Shown here: piece by piece, positions 12,205 through 51,925 of the stretch | Numbering within the stretch: position 1 is the first letter of the stretch | How the letters are laid out: every line of letters begins with the position of its first letter | Position numbers and translations under genes: made by a program | From: Haliotis asinina | Lineage: Eukaryota > Mollusca > Gastropoda > Lepetellida > Haliotidae | Assembly (NCBI RefSeq): GCF_037392515.1 | Contig: NC_090280.1 | Location: forward strand, 17,734,001-17,798,000 | Reading direction: 5' to 3' | Length of the DNA: 64,000 nucleotides | Notes under the pieces: model-generated | The model's input: only the letters and a program-made list of their open reading frames with translations | Told to the model about the DNA's origin: nothing | Databases searched by the model: none

Positions 12205-13232
12205 ATATACTGAAACCTCTTGTAATCGGTAAGGTGGAAAATCCCAGGTGCTTGAAAAAGCGTTAAGTCCCTCCCCGTGACCTGGGCAGTCAATAAGAAG
12301 GCTTGGATGAACCAGTCATTGTGTGCAGACTGGTTAGGAGAAATTAATCGCCAGATAAGGAAGCAGTGATGTAAGATTCTTCTGTTCATAGACAATGCGC
12401 CTTCCCATGGGCGTGACTTTAGAAATAGTAATGTGAGTGTGAAATTTCCCCCTTGCAAACACAACATCTATTTTGCAACCGCTTGATCTAGGTATCGTTC
12501 GTGCGTTCAAAGCAAGGTACAGGCGACACATGTTGAAGGCGTTATTGGCTAGCATCGGCGCGAGTGAAAATGTAACCGAAGTTTGTAAATCGGTGACTGT
12601 GTTAAATTGCAGTAAATTGGATTAAGATTGTTTGGTCTGAGACAACGATGGCGACAGTTGTTACGTGTTTTGACAATGACATTCCAACGGAAAATCCATC
12701 AGATGAAGATTGGGAACGTGAAATGATTGCTCCACGTATGAGTGTGACTATGAGCGAGACACTGCCCGATGACGATGGCTATCATCCCGAGGAGCCTGGT
12801 AACACAATGCCGACTGTGTCCCATGTTGATGTGCTGGAGATGCTACGAAAAATCAAGTGTTTTGCTGAGACCCATTATGACAGGATGCTGCAATGTGCTT
12901 TGTCGTTAGAAACAGTGACGCAAAACTTTGTACTGAATCGGCGTTTTGCGCAACACAAACAAACCGACCTGAGGGACTACTTCCACACGTAAAGCATGGC
13001 CATGCTGTCAATCAAACCATTGAATACATAAATTAATCTATACAGTACATTTTACTTGTTCATATGTTCATTTATTTATTTAGTTGTGTCTTTCTTCATA
13101 AAAGTACTGTGCATGGGTAGCTCCTGGTCAAGGGAGCTAACTCTTGACTCTCACCGGTCCAATTCGGACTAATCGTAATTCGGACACAAAGGTCGGTCCC
13201 AGTTGAGTCCGAATTAGACAGCTTCCACTGTA
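12205..13232 (+). mobile_element. Decayed pogo/Tigger-type DNA transposon, 5' truncated
   Basis: Across several frames the + strand reads as a Tigger-type DDE transposase: 'LVIGKVENPRCLKK' (12216), 'KAWMNQSLCADWLGE' (12296), 'KILLFIDNAPSHGR' with a catalytic Asp (12372), 'LQPLDLGIVRAFKARYRR' (12478), and then the open C-terminal frame from 12648. The 3' end looks like a Tigger terminal repeat: 'gtccgaattagacagcttcc' then 'actg' followed by TA at about 13233. The 5' terminal repeat was not found, and frameshifts and stops make it inactive. Confidence 0.8.
12648..12992 (+). pseudogene. pogo/Tigger transposase C-terminal remnant (114 residues)
   Basis: The frame is open from the Met at 12648 to the stop at 12992. 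An acidic stretch ('NPSDEDWERE') leads to 'VSHVDVLEMLRKIKCFAET' and the ending 'TDLRDYFHT'. This fits the usual Tigger C-terminus, where an acidic linker is followed by a helical segment and a terminal 'DFF/DYF' motif. It joins the catalytic remnant just upstream, so it is a transposon end and not a host gene. Confidence 0.75.
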
Positions 13233-13776
13233 TTGTGTAACTCATTTTATGCGTATACACTTGAACTCGTCCGAAGCAATGAACTGTGTAATTGGCTGAA
13301 TAAACATTTCGGTGGAACTGTTCACCAGATGGAAGGGAGAGAACTATAATTAAAAACCACTCTACTGGAACATTATACAATTAACAGACAGGTGATGAGG
13401 TCAATACCAGTCCTGTTTTTTTTATGGAAACGCGAAAAGCAATATACATACATACCAAAATCTAGTTATTTCTGGGCTCATCCTCACCTGAGGTCCTTAA
13501 CCGCCCAAAATTCTGACTAGGAGGCGGTTCATTCCCATTATATATTGAATCGCAAAAGAAACGCAACATCAATTATGTTTAATCTTCCAGCTAAATTTGT
13601 GTTTTGCTTTCGGTAGGCTTCTCTAGAGACTTTTCTAGTGAAGAAGTAGTATATTCCTAATCCTTAGAGGGAGTGAGGGAGAAGTAACTGAGTTTGTTTC
13701 ATTAAAGGGGCCATCGGCCCATTATACGGGTGCATGCAACATAATGTATATGAGACGATGAAGCGCCGTAAGATGA

Positions 13777-13815
13777 GTGAGTGAGTGAGTGAGTGAGTGA
13801 GTGAGTGAGTGAGTG
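13777..13815 (+). repeat. (GAGT)n microsatellite
   Basis: About ten GAGT units next to a 'gaagcgccgtaagat' SINE-like block. It is probably the tail of an antisense SINE that has lost its head. Confidence 0.8.
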
Positions 13816-14034
13816 ATGAAATAACTGACTATTATTATTCAGGATGCACAAACATTGACCGTCGATGCAATCGACCCAAGAAAAAAGTACCCACTCCTTA
13901 AACTGGTCAACACACTAGGTATACTGTTCAAAGCGGCTAAGCTCGATTCCTTCACTTACGCGTTTCTTTGATGTTCGAGTGAAGATCGGGGTTAAAGATG
14001 ATCTGTTGCAACCGACGCTTGTCGCAAAAGGCAG

Positions 14035-14160
14035 CCTACTTGGTTGACACATGTCATCGCATCCTAATTGCGTATATCGATAGTCATGACACTGATCACT
14101 GGATTGTCGGGTCCATTATTTACAAACCGCCGCCATATAGCTGGATAATCTACTACCTGT
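14035..14160 (+). repeat. Long SINE, sense fragment
   Basis: Contains 'tggttgacacatgtcatcgc', 'cactggattgtcgggtc' and 'tacaaaccgccgccatat', the reverse complement of blocks seen at 9404-9615. Confidence 0.7.
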
Positions 14161-14756
14161 CAGAGTCTCCCTGGTTCAACAACCAACCATTGGACAATCA
14201 AGTATAAACACAGCGCACTTTGTTATTTAATTCACCTTTGATTTAGTTTCAAAACACAGCAGCACTTTCTTTATTACAGTCCGTAATATTCACAATGGCG
14301 GCCATGACTACCAAGTCATCACCAGGGGTTTAAGAACATCCACCTTCAATCGTGTTACTTGAAGAGACTGAAAAATAAAGCAGAGCCATTGATTATTACT
14401 GGTCCTCCTTGTGCCGGAATGTATTCACCGGCGATTATCTCCCTTAGAAGTTTCCAAACTGTCTTTGCTGCTCAAAGATTACAAAGTAATCCTGGCTGAT
14501 ATGCTGTGTCCCCCGCCTTGTTACTGACACAATATTCCTGATTGAACTGACAAAAGTATAACAAACTGCCACAGAGCGTACTTTTAAACACTAAATTTGG
14601 CGAAAACTCGATTCATTCATTTTCCTTTATTTCTTTTGCTGTTCGGTATATGAATACGACATGGTTTATAGAAACTAGTAGAAATTCATATTTAATTGTA
14701 GTTATATTGGAAGTGCACCTTACGCCTGGGATACTAGGATACCACAAGAACGTTAC

Positions 14757-33902
<19,146 letters not shown>

Positions 33903-34172
33903 GCTGTCGACTTGCTCTGAGTGCAAGACCTTTCTGAAGTAAAAGCATGAACACTGCGATATTTTACCTGAGTATGAGTCAGCATGGATTAGTGCAGGTG
34001 TTTTCCTATCTAAATCAGAACACCCGCTATGTTTCACAGTCCAGGCCTGCATAGGTGCATAGCAACTGAATATTGTGACTGTAACTTCAGTTAAACCATC
34101 TGAAGGAAAGCTTTACCCTCACTCAGGAAACAATTTGTGCAGATCCCAATGAAATCGGATGCGTTAACGAAT

Positions 34173-34282
34173 CATACATACATACATACATACATACATA
34201 CATACATACATACATACATACATACATACATACATACATACATACATACATACATACATACATACATACATACATACATACA
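34173..34282 (+). repeat. (CATA)n microsatellite upstream of the GH31 gene
   Basis: About 27 perfect CATA units, 270 bases upstream of the GH31 start codon on the gene strand. The ORF reading 'THIYIHTYIHT' is an artefact of the repeat. Confidence 0.95.
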
Positions 34283-35219
34283 ACTCAAGTTTAAACAATT
34301 GGATTTTCTGCTGCAGATCATTCCGTTGCTTCGCATAACCAACACCACAGCGTATTCAGTCAGGTATCAGATGTAATGTATGAGATTTTCTCATACATAG
34401 ACAGACATGCACGCACATACATATATATACTCGGCGTCATTGATGAAGGGTCAAGCTATTGGTAACGCTAATTCTTACTAGCTGTAAAATCTTCGTTTTG
34501 GATTGAAATATACACAAATGAAAGTTATACAAGCTTTCTTCACAGTATGCAAAACACATCAGGCCGTTGAAATGCCACTAGTACGTTCTTTCACGTCCGA
34601 CACATTCTGTTGCAAATGACATTATTTTTCATTACCAGCCACATAGTATCAATAATTTGCACTTGCTAGTCGTTCTGTCCATGGAAAATGGGGGACAATA
34701 CCCATGCACTGGTGTTTTGCCACTGATGTTCTCTGTTCAGGTACCTGTTTGAAATCACAACTTAATATGACAAGGGTTTCTTCTACACTAGCTGAAAGGG
34801 GTCAGGCTATATGTCTTCTTAATCAGGTCAAACTCAGCGACAGGTTGCTGTCCGCTTTAATGGTTTTTAGTCAGAGTGCTATTGTGGCAGTGAGTTCAAG
34901 CCAATGGATCTGTGGAATATGCATGGCGACCAGGTCGCCCAAAAGTCATAACAGGCAATAGGTATTTGATTCTCACTGCTTTACGTAACAGATACATTAA
35001 CGGTGACGATTTTCAGACAGAACACTTCAATGTTTACAATGCAAAGGTATCTAAGAGCACTGGTCATTGACGTCTGACGCACCGCTGAATCACCGCTGAA
35101 ACCACGTCACGCTGTTGACACATCATGGCCGCTGGGACCAACGTCAATGGTCTCGTGTGCTCCTAACAGATGAAAGCAGATTCAATTTGTGAATGGTTGA
35201 TGGTTGAAAAAAAAAGAAA

Positions 35220-35325
35220 GGTCACCAATAATCAGTTTATTTACAAAGGAAAATCAACAGTTATTTACAAAAGAAAAAACGACTGCTATCAGTTTATGTA
35301 ACAAAAATAAATAAATGATAATAAT
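35220..35325 (+). repeat. Degenerate tandem repeat, 5' side of the second LINE remnant
   Basis: Units of 'agtttatttacaaaggaaaa' and 'tcaacagttatttacaaaag' type. The same units recur at 38078-38345 on the other side of the reverse transcriptase remnant. Confidence 0.65.
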
Positions 35326-35525
35326 AATAACAATCACTTCCGCAGCCCAGTCAACCTTCCCCCCGTAGTCAAACCAACCATACTATAGATTGGACTTGTC
35401 CCAGGGGAAGGCACAGAACCCGACCATGAATATCTTGGTCAAAACATCTCAAATCCACGCTACTAGAGTGTGAGACAGCGACAGGATGGCCTGATAATCC
35501 ACGCATCAAGGGCTAATCGCTAAAG

Positions 35526-37730
35526 TTGCATAGGGAAAATGCCATGCCCATGTATGCTTACCTGACGGAGCAAAGTCTCCGAGACCAACTCCGGAGGCTT
35601 AAAAATCTCATACGCCGTTGGCCGGTTCAACCCACAACTGGTGCCCGTCAGGAACCTTTGGGAGAACAAAATGTTCAAGTGGCAGCAGACCCAAAACTTC
35701 TTATGGACGACCGTGTGAACCTCTTTCTTCTCCCCGAAACAAACTCTTCCGGCGTAGAGCCAATTGGCCCCGAAATTTTGGACCCTCACTCTTCCTCTTC
35801 TTCAGTTGCTGATCTTTCCGAAAACCCTGTGTATGTTTTGTTTCACTCTATTTACGATGAAATATCTGTTATACCTTTTGAAAAACGGAGGCCAGTCGAA
35901 CAAACAAATATATCTTTTCCAAAAAAAATGAAATTGATTTATTAAATGACAATATTTCTATGAAACTCTCTGCGGACTGTTCATTACATGAAATTAATTG
36001 TTGTGTCTATGCTGCCGCGCGAACTTTGGAGGAACTTCACATGGTTTCCGAAGAAACGTCTTCTACTGCTAACAACAATAGACCAAAGAAAAAACGGTTC
36101 AAAGTAAAATGAACATTAACAAGAAAATATATATCCTGGATAGAGCTGTGCCTGAAATTAACATGATCAGGGAATTCCATGTCTAAACGACAAAGGCTAT
36201 TTGGAGAAAATTAAAATTACAGTACAAGACAACAAAAGAAAAGGTACTTCTCCAAATCTTCGATTCCCGTAAGTCAAAATTAAAAGTTTAGACAGAAAGA
36301 AAGAAAAAATGGGAAAAGAAAACAAATCTATTAAACAAAATAGACTTTTTAAAAATAATGAAACGCAATTCTACAGGCAACTTGAATCAAGTGGTGAAGG
36401 TACGCATGATAAATGGCCTCCCATGGATGCCAATGAAAGGTTCTGGAAAGAGTTATTTTCTGTACCCGGCAACTGTAACCTGGAGGTACCTTGGGTCAGT
36501 GATTATTACAATGCAATGCATGAGAAAGTAACCAGGTCGTTTGTCTGTTACATTTCACCAGATTGCCTGAAACGTGTCATTAAAAAGTCCAAATCTAATA
36601 CAGCGCCAGGGCCTGGTGGCTTTGGAAACCGGTATTGGAAACTGTTTCCCTGTGTCCAAGCACCACTTCTTCACTGTTTCAATTCTCTTGTGGACTCAAG
36701 TGATGTTCCTCCATAGTTCTGCAAAGGTCGCACAATACTTCTCCCCAAGAAAGGAGGAGACTTGACTGATCCCCAAAACTTCCGCCCTATCACATGTTTG
36801 AATAAACAATACAAATTATCCACAGGGTGTTTGACAAACCTCGTGTCATCTTAGTGCTCTTCCAATGAGATAATTTACAGAGAGCAGAAGAGGACGAGAA
36901 AGGGATGCTGGTGGTGCAAAGATCAACTTCTTGTACAGAAAATGATTTTAGAAGAGGTTCCATGTGCTGGACTGACTACAAAAAAGCATACGACTCTGTC
37001 CCTCACGAATGGATTCTGAAGTCTCTTCAGTGTATTGACCTCCCTGAGCGACTACTTGATTTACTCAAGTCTTTAATGAGTTGCTGGTCGACTCAACTTG
37101 AGATGTACTCCCAAGGGTAAGTGCAGACTTCGGAATCTATTCCAATCAGAAGGGGGAATTTTCCAGGGGGACTCCTTTAGTCATTTGTTGTTGTTTTTTT
37201 GTTTGTCTCTAAATCCTTTGAGTTTTCTGCTCAGTAGGGAGGAGGCTACAACCCCGGACCTCCTCAGCACAGATCCCCAACACCTCTTAATCGTCTAGTG
37301 TGCATGGATGACCTCGAGCGCCATGCCAAAGGAGAGACCAATTTGAAAGGTCAGGTTCTTCTTGTCGAGTCCATCTCTAATGATATCGGCATGACACTAG
37401 GACTCGACAAATGTAATACTCTTCATTTGAAACGTGGCAAGGTAACCAATGATGGATCGGTCAGGATACAAGGGGGGGGGGAATTATTGAGCATCTTGTA
37501 GAAGGTCAGGCATACACCTATCTTGGAATGCATGTTCGAGACAAGCTCCAGACTGATTGAACAAAACAAGACATCCAGAGTCTTGACCGCCTGACCAGAA
37601 GGATCATGTCCAATAACAGTGCACACCACCCTCGTTCCTCTCTTAATCGTTTATATATACCAGTCAATTCAGGAGGTCGGGGTTTGATTAATGTAGAGGC
37701 ACTTCATGATAGCCCATATTTATTTATCGG
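35526..37730 (+). mobile_element. Second LINE remnant: N-terminal region and reverse transcriptase, multiply frameshifted
   Basis: A chain of short frames follows one LINE order. First comes an N-terminal region ('QLRRLKNLIRRWPV', 35526-35945), then 'KMGKENKSIKQNRLFKNNET' and 'RFWKELFSVPGNCN' (36300-36470), 'SNTAPGPGGFGNRYWKLF' (36594), 'FRPITCLNKQYK' (36780), 'DYKKAYDSVPHEWI' with the catalytic Asp (36975), 'GGIFQGDSFS' (37153), 'CMDDLERHAK' (YxDD box, here C-M-D-D, 37301) and 'SGGRGLINVEAL' (37670). Many stops and frameshifts show it is dead. The lost C-terminal domain is of the type seen alone at 26.4-27.0 kb. Confidence 0.85.
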
Positions 37731-38083
37731 ATGATCCTCTGGTGATGCACGTCAAGACACACGATGAAAGCAAGGAATTTCACAGCTATTTTATGCGTGC
37801 CAAGGTTGTTGGACACAATCTGAAATTTGAGGCTGATTTCGTTGGTGACCATGTACTGGTGGACGGTACAGTGATGGGAGTAAACCAGGTGAAGTCCTTT
37901 ACCGTGTCTGCCCAAAGTCGGTCCTTTGTGGAGAAGCTGTCTGAGAAGCCATTGCATCGTGTGTACATGCAGTGTGTGGAACAGAACAGCAATCCAACCG
38001 ACTCCCGACTTACGGCTCGGGGAATACAACCGGGAATATTATCGGGACTGATATTTCCCTCGACACGATGTGATAACTTATAA
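37706..38083 (+). pseudogene. LINE C-terminal region remnant
   Basis: This 125-residue frame follows the reverse transcriptase tail: 'YLSDDPLVMHVKTHDESKEF' resembles the post-polymerase region of the same LINE family. The later part, 'VMGVNQVKSFTVSAQSRSF', I do not recognise. It is read here as LINE debris and not as a host gene. Confidence 0.45.
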
Positions 38084-38345
38084 TAGTCGACTGCAATGAG
38101 TTTATTTACAAAAGAAATACCGACAGCTATTTACAAGAAAATAGTCGAGAATTATATACAAAGGAAAAATAGACAGCAATCAACTTATTAACAAAGGAGT
38201 AATCAACTGTAATTAGTCTATTTAGAAAAGAAAAGTCGGCTGTAGTCAACTTATTTACAAAAGAAAAGTCGACTGCACTCGGTTATTTACAAAAGAGACG
38301 TCGACAGTTATTTACAAAATAAAGGTCGAAAGGTATTTACAAAAC
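38078..38345 (+). repeat. Degenerate tandem repeat (units of about 35-40 bp)
   Basis: Repeats of 'ttatttacaaaagaaaag' followed by 'tcgactgcaa'-type sequence, with variable linkers, in about seven degenerate copies. Same family as 35220-35325. Confidence 0.75.
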
Positions 38346-38596
38346 GATTCCAGCATTTATCATCACTACATTTAATGCAACTCAAGTTTAAACAATTGGA
38401 ATTTTAATGGAGGTTAATTCTATATATAACAGATAGACCAAATGTGGTACACTTATTAATATGCGAAACATGGTAACACATCGTCTCCCTTCGTAAAATC
38501 CTTCATTCTCACCTCGACCTCTTGTGAAAGTTATCACGCAACTCAGTGCGACTTTTATCTCCATTTTATGAGAGCGTATATTTTCAGTTAGCATAG

Positions 38597-38740
38597 AGAC
38601 TAGAGCACGTGGTTAAAGCGTTCGCTCGTCACGCAGAGTACCCAGGTTCGATTCCCTACATGTGTACAATGTGTGAAGCCCAGCCGTGATATTGCTAGAA
38701 TATTGCTAAAAGCGGCGTAAATCTACACTCGCTCACTGTG
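38597..38740 (+). repeat. tRNA-derived SINE, sense, near full length
   Basis: The head is tRNA-like: 'gagcacgtggttaaagcg' at the A box and 'ggttcgattcc' at the B box. The body follows with 'acaatgtgtgaagccc' and 'gtgatattgctagaatattg', and the tail is 'aaagcggcgtaaa' before ACTC. Pol III transcription from the internal boxes is expected for this class. Confidence 0.85.
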
Positions 38741-39924
38741 ACGATGATCATCATTCAGCCCCGTGAAGAGTCCGAGGTACAACTGACGCTTACGGAAGCC
38801 ACTGATAGTCAGGCTCAGTCACCACTCGCCTCTTTCCGTAACCTCACGGAATAAAAGGAGTTAGTGACGAATGGTTTTGTTACTTTTTGTCACCACTCGT
38901 CCCTTCCGTAACCTTGCAAACACTTGGGAATTAGCTCATAACATCTGTAGATGGCAATACAACACACAATAGACAAATACACAAAAACAGTAATTAATAA
39001 GCGGATATTCTGTCTCAAGGCAAACAGAATTCAAGGTCAACCAGTGGGTGTGTCCTACGCCCGGCACATCCTGTTCGTGGTTTTCCCTACAATGGGAGTC
39101 GGAATACAGGTCTGTCTGACAGGAAAGATGGCAACAAATTAATTCTTAAAAAAAATAACAACAACACAGTCCAGTCAAAATGTAACAAAAAGTCAAAATG
39201 ATTTGAGTGTTTTCAACATGCTTAAGTTATAACTAATTAATACTAAAAAGTCCTCCCTTGAAATGTGATGCTAAGGGGCCGTTCATAATTTACTGCTAAG
39301 GGTTGTTATGATGATGTTTATGAAGTAGCATGTACACACACACAAACTAAACTGACTCACGCTCTCACTGTAAACATAATCGATCATTTCTATCCATATT
39401 GTAACACCTTCCAGTTTCAATGCGTAACTGGTGTTTAAAATATTTCGACTAAGCGATTACTAATCTAAACATTTTAATTATAATTACATTTAAACTCAGC
39501 AACCTTGACAATGATATTTTGAAGTGTGCGTATAACGTGACGTGGATTCGGTGCCATTTTGAAGTAATCTGTTCGGTATACCAATTTTGTTCATGAATAC
39601 ATTTAAGCCGACTCATTATTTGGACAATGCCTTTAAGAAGACAAGTCGGGACAAATGGGTCTGTGACCTTGACACGGGGTTTTCAGTTACTGCGGTTGTT
39701 CGATCAGGAGTGTCCCATTTATCTTGTCATTGTTCAAACATGTGGAGTTTGGAGTTGCATAACATTATCTTTCTGCTAGTGTTAATCTTCTGTACGTTCA
39801 ACAGCAGGCAGCCCAGAAAGACACTTATCTCAGTGTCTGATTTCACAACACAGATAACCCAGTCGTCAAGGAACAGCAGTTCTGTGTGCGGTGCTGTCTC
39901 CCTTTGTTATATTGTCTGCTTGCA

Positions 39925-40076
39925 TACAGGGAATCGGGTAGCCTTGTGGTTAGGCGTTCGCTCTTCACGCCGAAGACCCCGGTTCGATGCCCCACATGGG
40001 TACAATGTGTGAAACCCATTTCTGGTGTCCACCGCCGTGATATTCCGCGAACTTCATACTAACTCACTAACTCATT
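39925..40076 (+). repeat. tRNA-derived SINE, sense
   Basis: Head 'gggtagccttgtggttaggc' (A box) and 'cggttcgatgccc' (B box); body 'gtgtgaaacccatttctggt'; tail truncated to 'actaactcactaactca'. The 141-residue ORF 39587-40012 runs into it and is not a gene. Confidence 0.85.
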
Positions 40077-40537
40077 CCAGCTGCATACGGGCAGTCGTAA
40101 CTGAATAATTTATGAAAGCTTCAAGAGCTATAAATACATATCTTTCATTATCAGTGCCAGCGCACAATTACATATATGTATTTCGAAACAATTGTAAGTT
40201 AGGATAAAAGGTTGCAGGTTGCAACATAAAATCGCAATTTATGTTATATATTTATATATAACCTAGTGGTTAATTAATTATATATACATAATTGATAACT
40301 GTGGTTTAAACAAAATAAATGTATACTTGTTAAACTGCATTCCTTTATACAGAGGAATAGACTCAGCAAAAGCATTCACAGTCCTAATTATCGCCCGTAG
40401 TATAATACATGTACTCTGATAAGATGGAAGTAGGTTTGATTGTATATTACGTATACATTATATTGTATTGGAAAAGGGTGGCTTATTCATCGCCATTATC
40501 GACCACTGTTTTTGGAGTGTAGAATATATCGCTGGTT

Positions 40538-40547
40538 GGGTATTTCC
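40538..40547 (+). promoter_or_regulatory. Imperfect kappa-B-like site
   Basis: 'gggtatttcc' differs from the kappa-B consensus GGGRNNYYCC at the fourth base. It lies 315 bases upstream of the ATG of the I-kappa-B-like gene. Weak alone, but it pairs with the perfect site at 40712. Confidence 0.3.
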
Positions 40548-40658
40548 TTTTAGAAAATACCGCTTCGACACTGCAGCTGAGAGATTATTTCAATAACATA
40601 CAGTTCTCATTTCTCATTGGTGGGTATACGGCATACATTAAATCGTCAGTGGTCGCGT

Positions 40659-40666
40659 TGACGTAA
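40659..40666 (+). promoter_or_regulatory. CRE/ATF-like octamer
   Basis: 'tgacgtaa' in the putative promoter, 53 bases upstream of the kappa-B site. A reverse CCAAT box ('attgg', about 40680) and a forward one ('ccaat', 40747) lie nearby. Confidence 0.35.
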
Positions 40667-40711
40667 ACGGAGTGATTTGATTGGACTGACGGAAACTCGT
40701 GTCTATAATTA

Positions 40712-40722
40712 GGGGATTCCCC
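40712..40722 (+). promoter_or_regulatory. Perfect palindromic kappa-B site upstream of the I-kappa-B-like gene
   Basis: 'ggggattcccc' is symmetric around its central T and fits the Rel/NF-kappa-B consensus GGGRNNYYCC exactly. It lies 141 bases upstream of the start codon. Because the gene downstream encodes an I-kappa-B-type protein, the likely role is induction by, and feedback on, Rel proteins, as known for vertebrate NFKBIA and NFKBIZ. This is a sequence match only. Confidence 0.7.
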
Positions 40723-40862
40723 TTTTCTCTTCTCGTGACGACATAGCCAATCGGATTCGTCTTCCGGGTTGCCATATCAGTTCCATTTCTGATTCTTCAA
40801 CTTGTGAGCACAACAGTAAGGATCGTTCAACAAGTTGTGATTCCAGGATTACACGTTTCACG

Positions 40863-50262
<9,400 letters not shown>

Positions 50263-51076
50263 GCGGACAACACCTGCTAATTTATTTCATGTCATTATGC
50301 TGTTGCATTGTATATATCTCTTCAGTTCAAAAACATTTTTGTCACTTCATGTGTATAGCTCATTTTCGTTCATACTATCAATTTGTTATTTTTGTACAGA
50401 ATCTATTTTTATCATCTTTGAGATGGCTGTATTTTCTGTATCATATCGAGGTGATTAATTTTTTCAAGCTTAAACATTACATTTATTCATAAAAGCCACA
50501 ACTCCTTCATCGCTGTGCAGGGTTGCCTCCCTTGGGTATCATGAAAACATACAATTCAACTGAAATATGTGTCAAACACACTGACTCACTTGTTGAAAAT
50601 CAAGACACTATGTAACATATCTATTTTAACAGAGATGTCTAAAGAGACATTAAACTGTGTAATCCTTTTCATGTAAATATCTCTGAATAAACTATTGCTT
50701 AAAGCAAACATATCCCTTTTCATATCAGCTTGGAAACTACTGAATTCATGAATTTCATATTCAGTGTGTAGTATACCAAGCAATAATGTCATAAAACTTC
50801 TTATGTTGACATTAATTTATTTTTTCATTAATATTTAATTTAATTTCAAATAATTTGTTTCATACCTTTTCACATTATGCCTATCCAATAAATGACATGC
50901 CAAGTCTTGAGGCTTCAACAGCAAACTAGCAAAGTGTCTTATACTATGTCATGTTGATACTGGCCTCTTTCAGCCAAATGTATTCAACAGTTGGCTAAAG
51001 ATGAGGGCTAACTAAAAGGATCAATATCAGAGATAGCGTTGATGAAAAAATGATTAATCTTTATCAATATGAGAAC

Positions 51077-51146
51077 TGTGTCATTGAAAATATCAACATT
51101 AACTTTTGTGATGTGTCATTGAAAATATCAACATTAACTTTTGTGA
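51077..51146 (+). repeat. 35-bp perfect tandem duplication
   Basis: 'tgtgtcattgaaaatatcaa' through 'cattaacttttgtga' occurs twice back to back without mismatch, so the duplication is recent. Confidence 0.95.
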
Positions 51147-51279
51147 TAGAAATTGTTTGTAGTTTACTCATGTACTGTACAAAGGTTGGCCTTATTTTGG
51201 AGCTACTTCTGAATTGTGTTCAGGATCCTGTTTTGCCAGTAATCATGCATAAATATGTCATCACTCAACAGTGATGTGA

Positions 51280-51445
51280 CATCCAATCATGGATACAAAT
51301 ATGGGAACATATGAAAGTACAAGTGTTCCATTGTACTTCCAGAATTGTGCCCACAGTGCAATCAATACAAAGCTGGTGAAGAAATCTGGAAAAGATATCG
51401 GAACACTTGTACTTTCATGTGTTCCCTTATTCGTTTGCATGAGTA
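51280..51445. repeat. Long foldback (inverted repeat) in the 3' flank
   Basis: Arms 51303-51329 and 51400-51426 are complementary over 27 bases with one mismatch ('gaaagtacaagtgttcc' against 'ggaacacttgtactttc'). The complementarity continues imperfectly on both sides, including 'ttccaga' inside the loop. It could be a MITE or a stable RNA hairpin. Confidence 0.8.
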
Positions 51446-51769
51446 TATATTCATTCATTTGATTGATATTCAGTTAAATGTTATCTACAAATGTATTCTT
51501 TTTTCTGATGGCCAGCCCTACAAGAGACATTTGTACATGAACATTGTGTGTAGTACACTGATCAAGAAACCAGCATTGCGGATGTTATGGTTACCAGAGT
51601 TTCTGGGACATTGGAATGATGTCATTAGATGATCCAATGAATTCAAGGATCACTGAACTGAGTCTGATCAACTTTGATCTTAACTGGATATGTTTTAATG
51701 AGTGAAATATTTATCCGAGTGAGATATTTATCTCAATTTGTGAGATACTTCAGTGCAGTGTCATAAACA

Positions 51770-51925
51770 GGATCAGATGGTCAGGCTCACTCACTTTGTT
51801 GGTTCATGTATTTATTTCCCCAGTGCACAGAACTTTACTCATGATGTCAATCACTAGATTGTCTGATCCAGGCTTGATTGCAGTCTGTGGTCATGTGGCT
51901 GAAATATATTAATCTAATCTGGAAA
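51770..51925 (+). repeat. Long SINE, sense fragment
   Basis: 'gatggtcaggctcactcact', 'tcactagattgtctgatcca' and 'tgtggtcatgtggctgaaat' match the long SINE in sense orientation. Confidence 0.6.

Noticed and set aside
14613..14756. Read-through of GH31 exon 19 as the true C-terminus
   Set aside because: The sequence after 'DSVNK' has a GTAACG donor and the read-through residues do not resemble any GH31 C-terminus.
34137..34376. ORF with 'HTYIHTYIHT' repeats
   Set aside because: Product of the (CATA)n microsatellite.
38597..38665. Functional tRNA gene
   Set aside because: A and B boxes are present, but the cloverleaf is incomplete and the sequence runs straight into the SINE body.
39587..40012. 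141-residue ORF
   Set aside because: Its end lies inside a tRNA-derived SINE and no family features are present.
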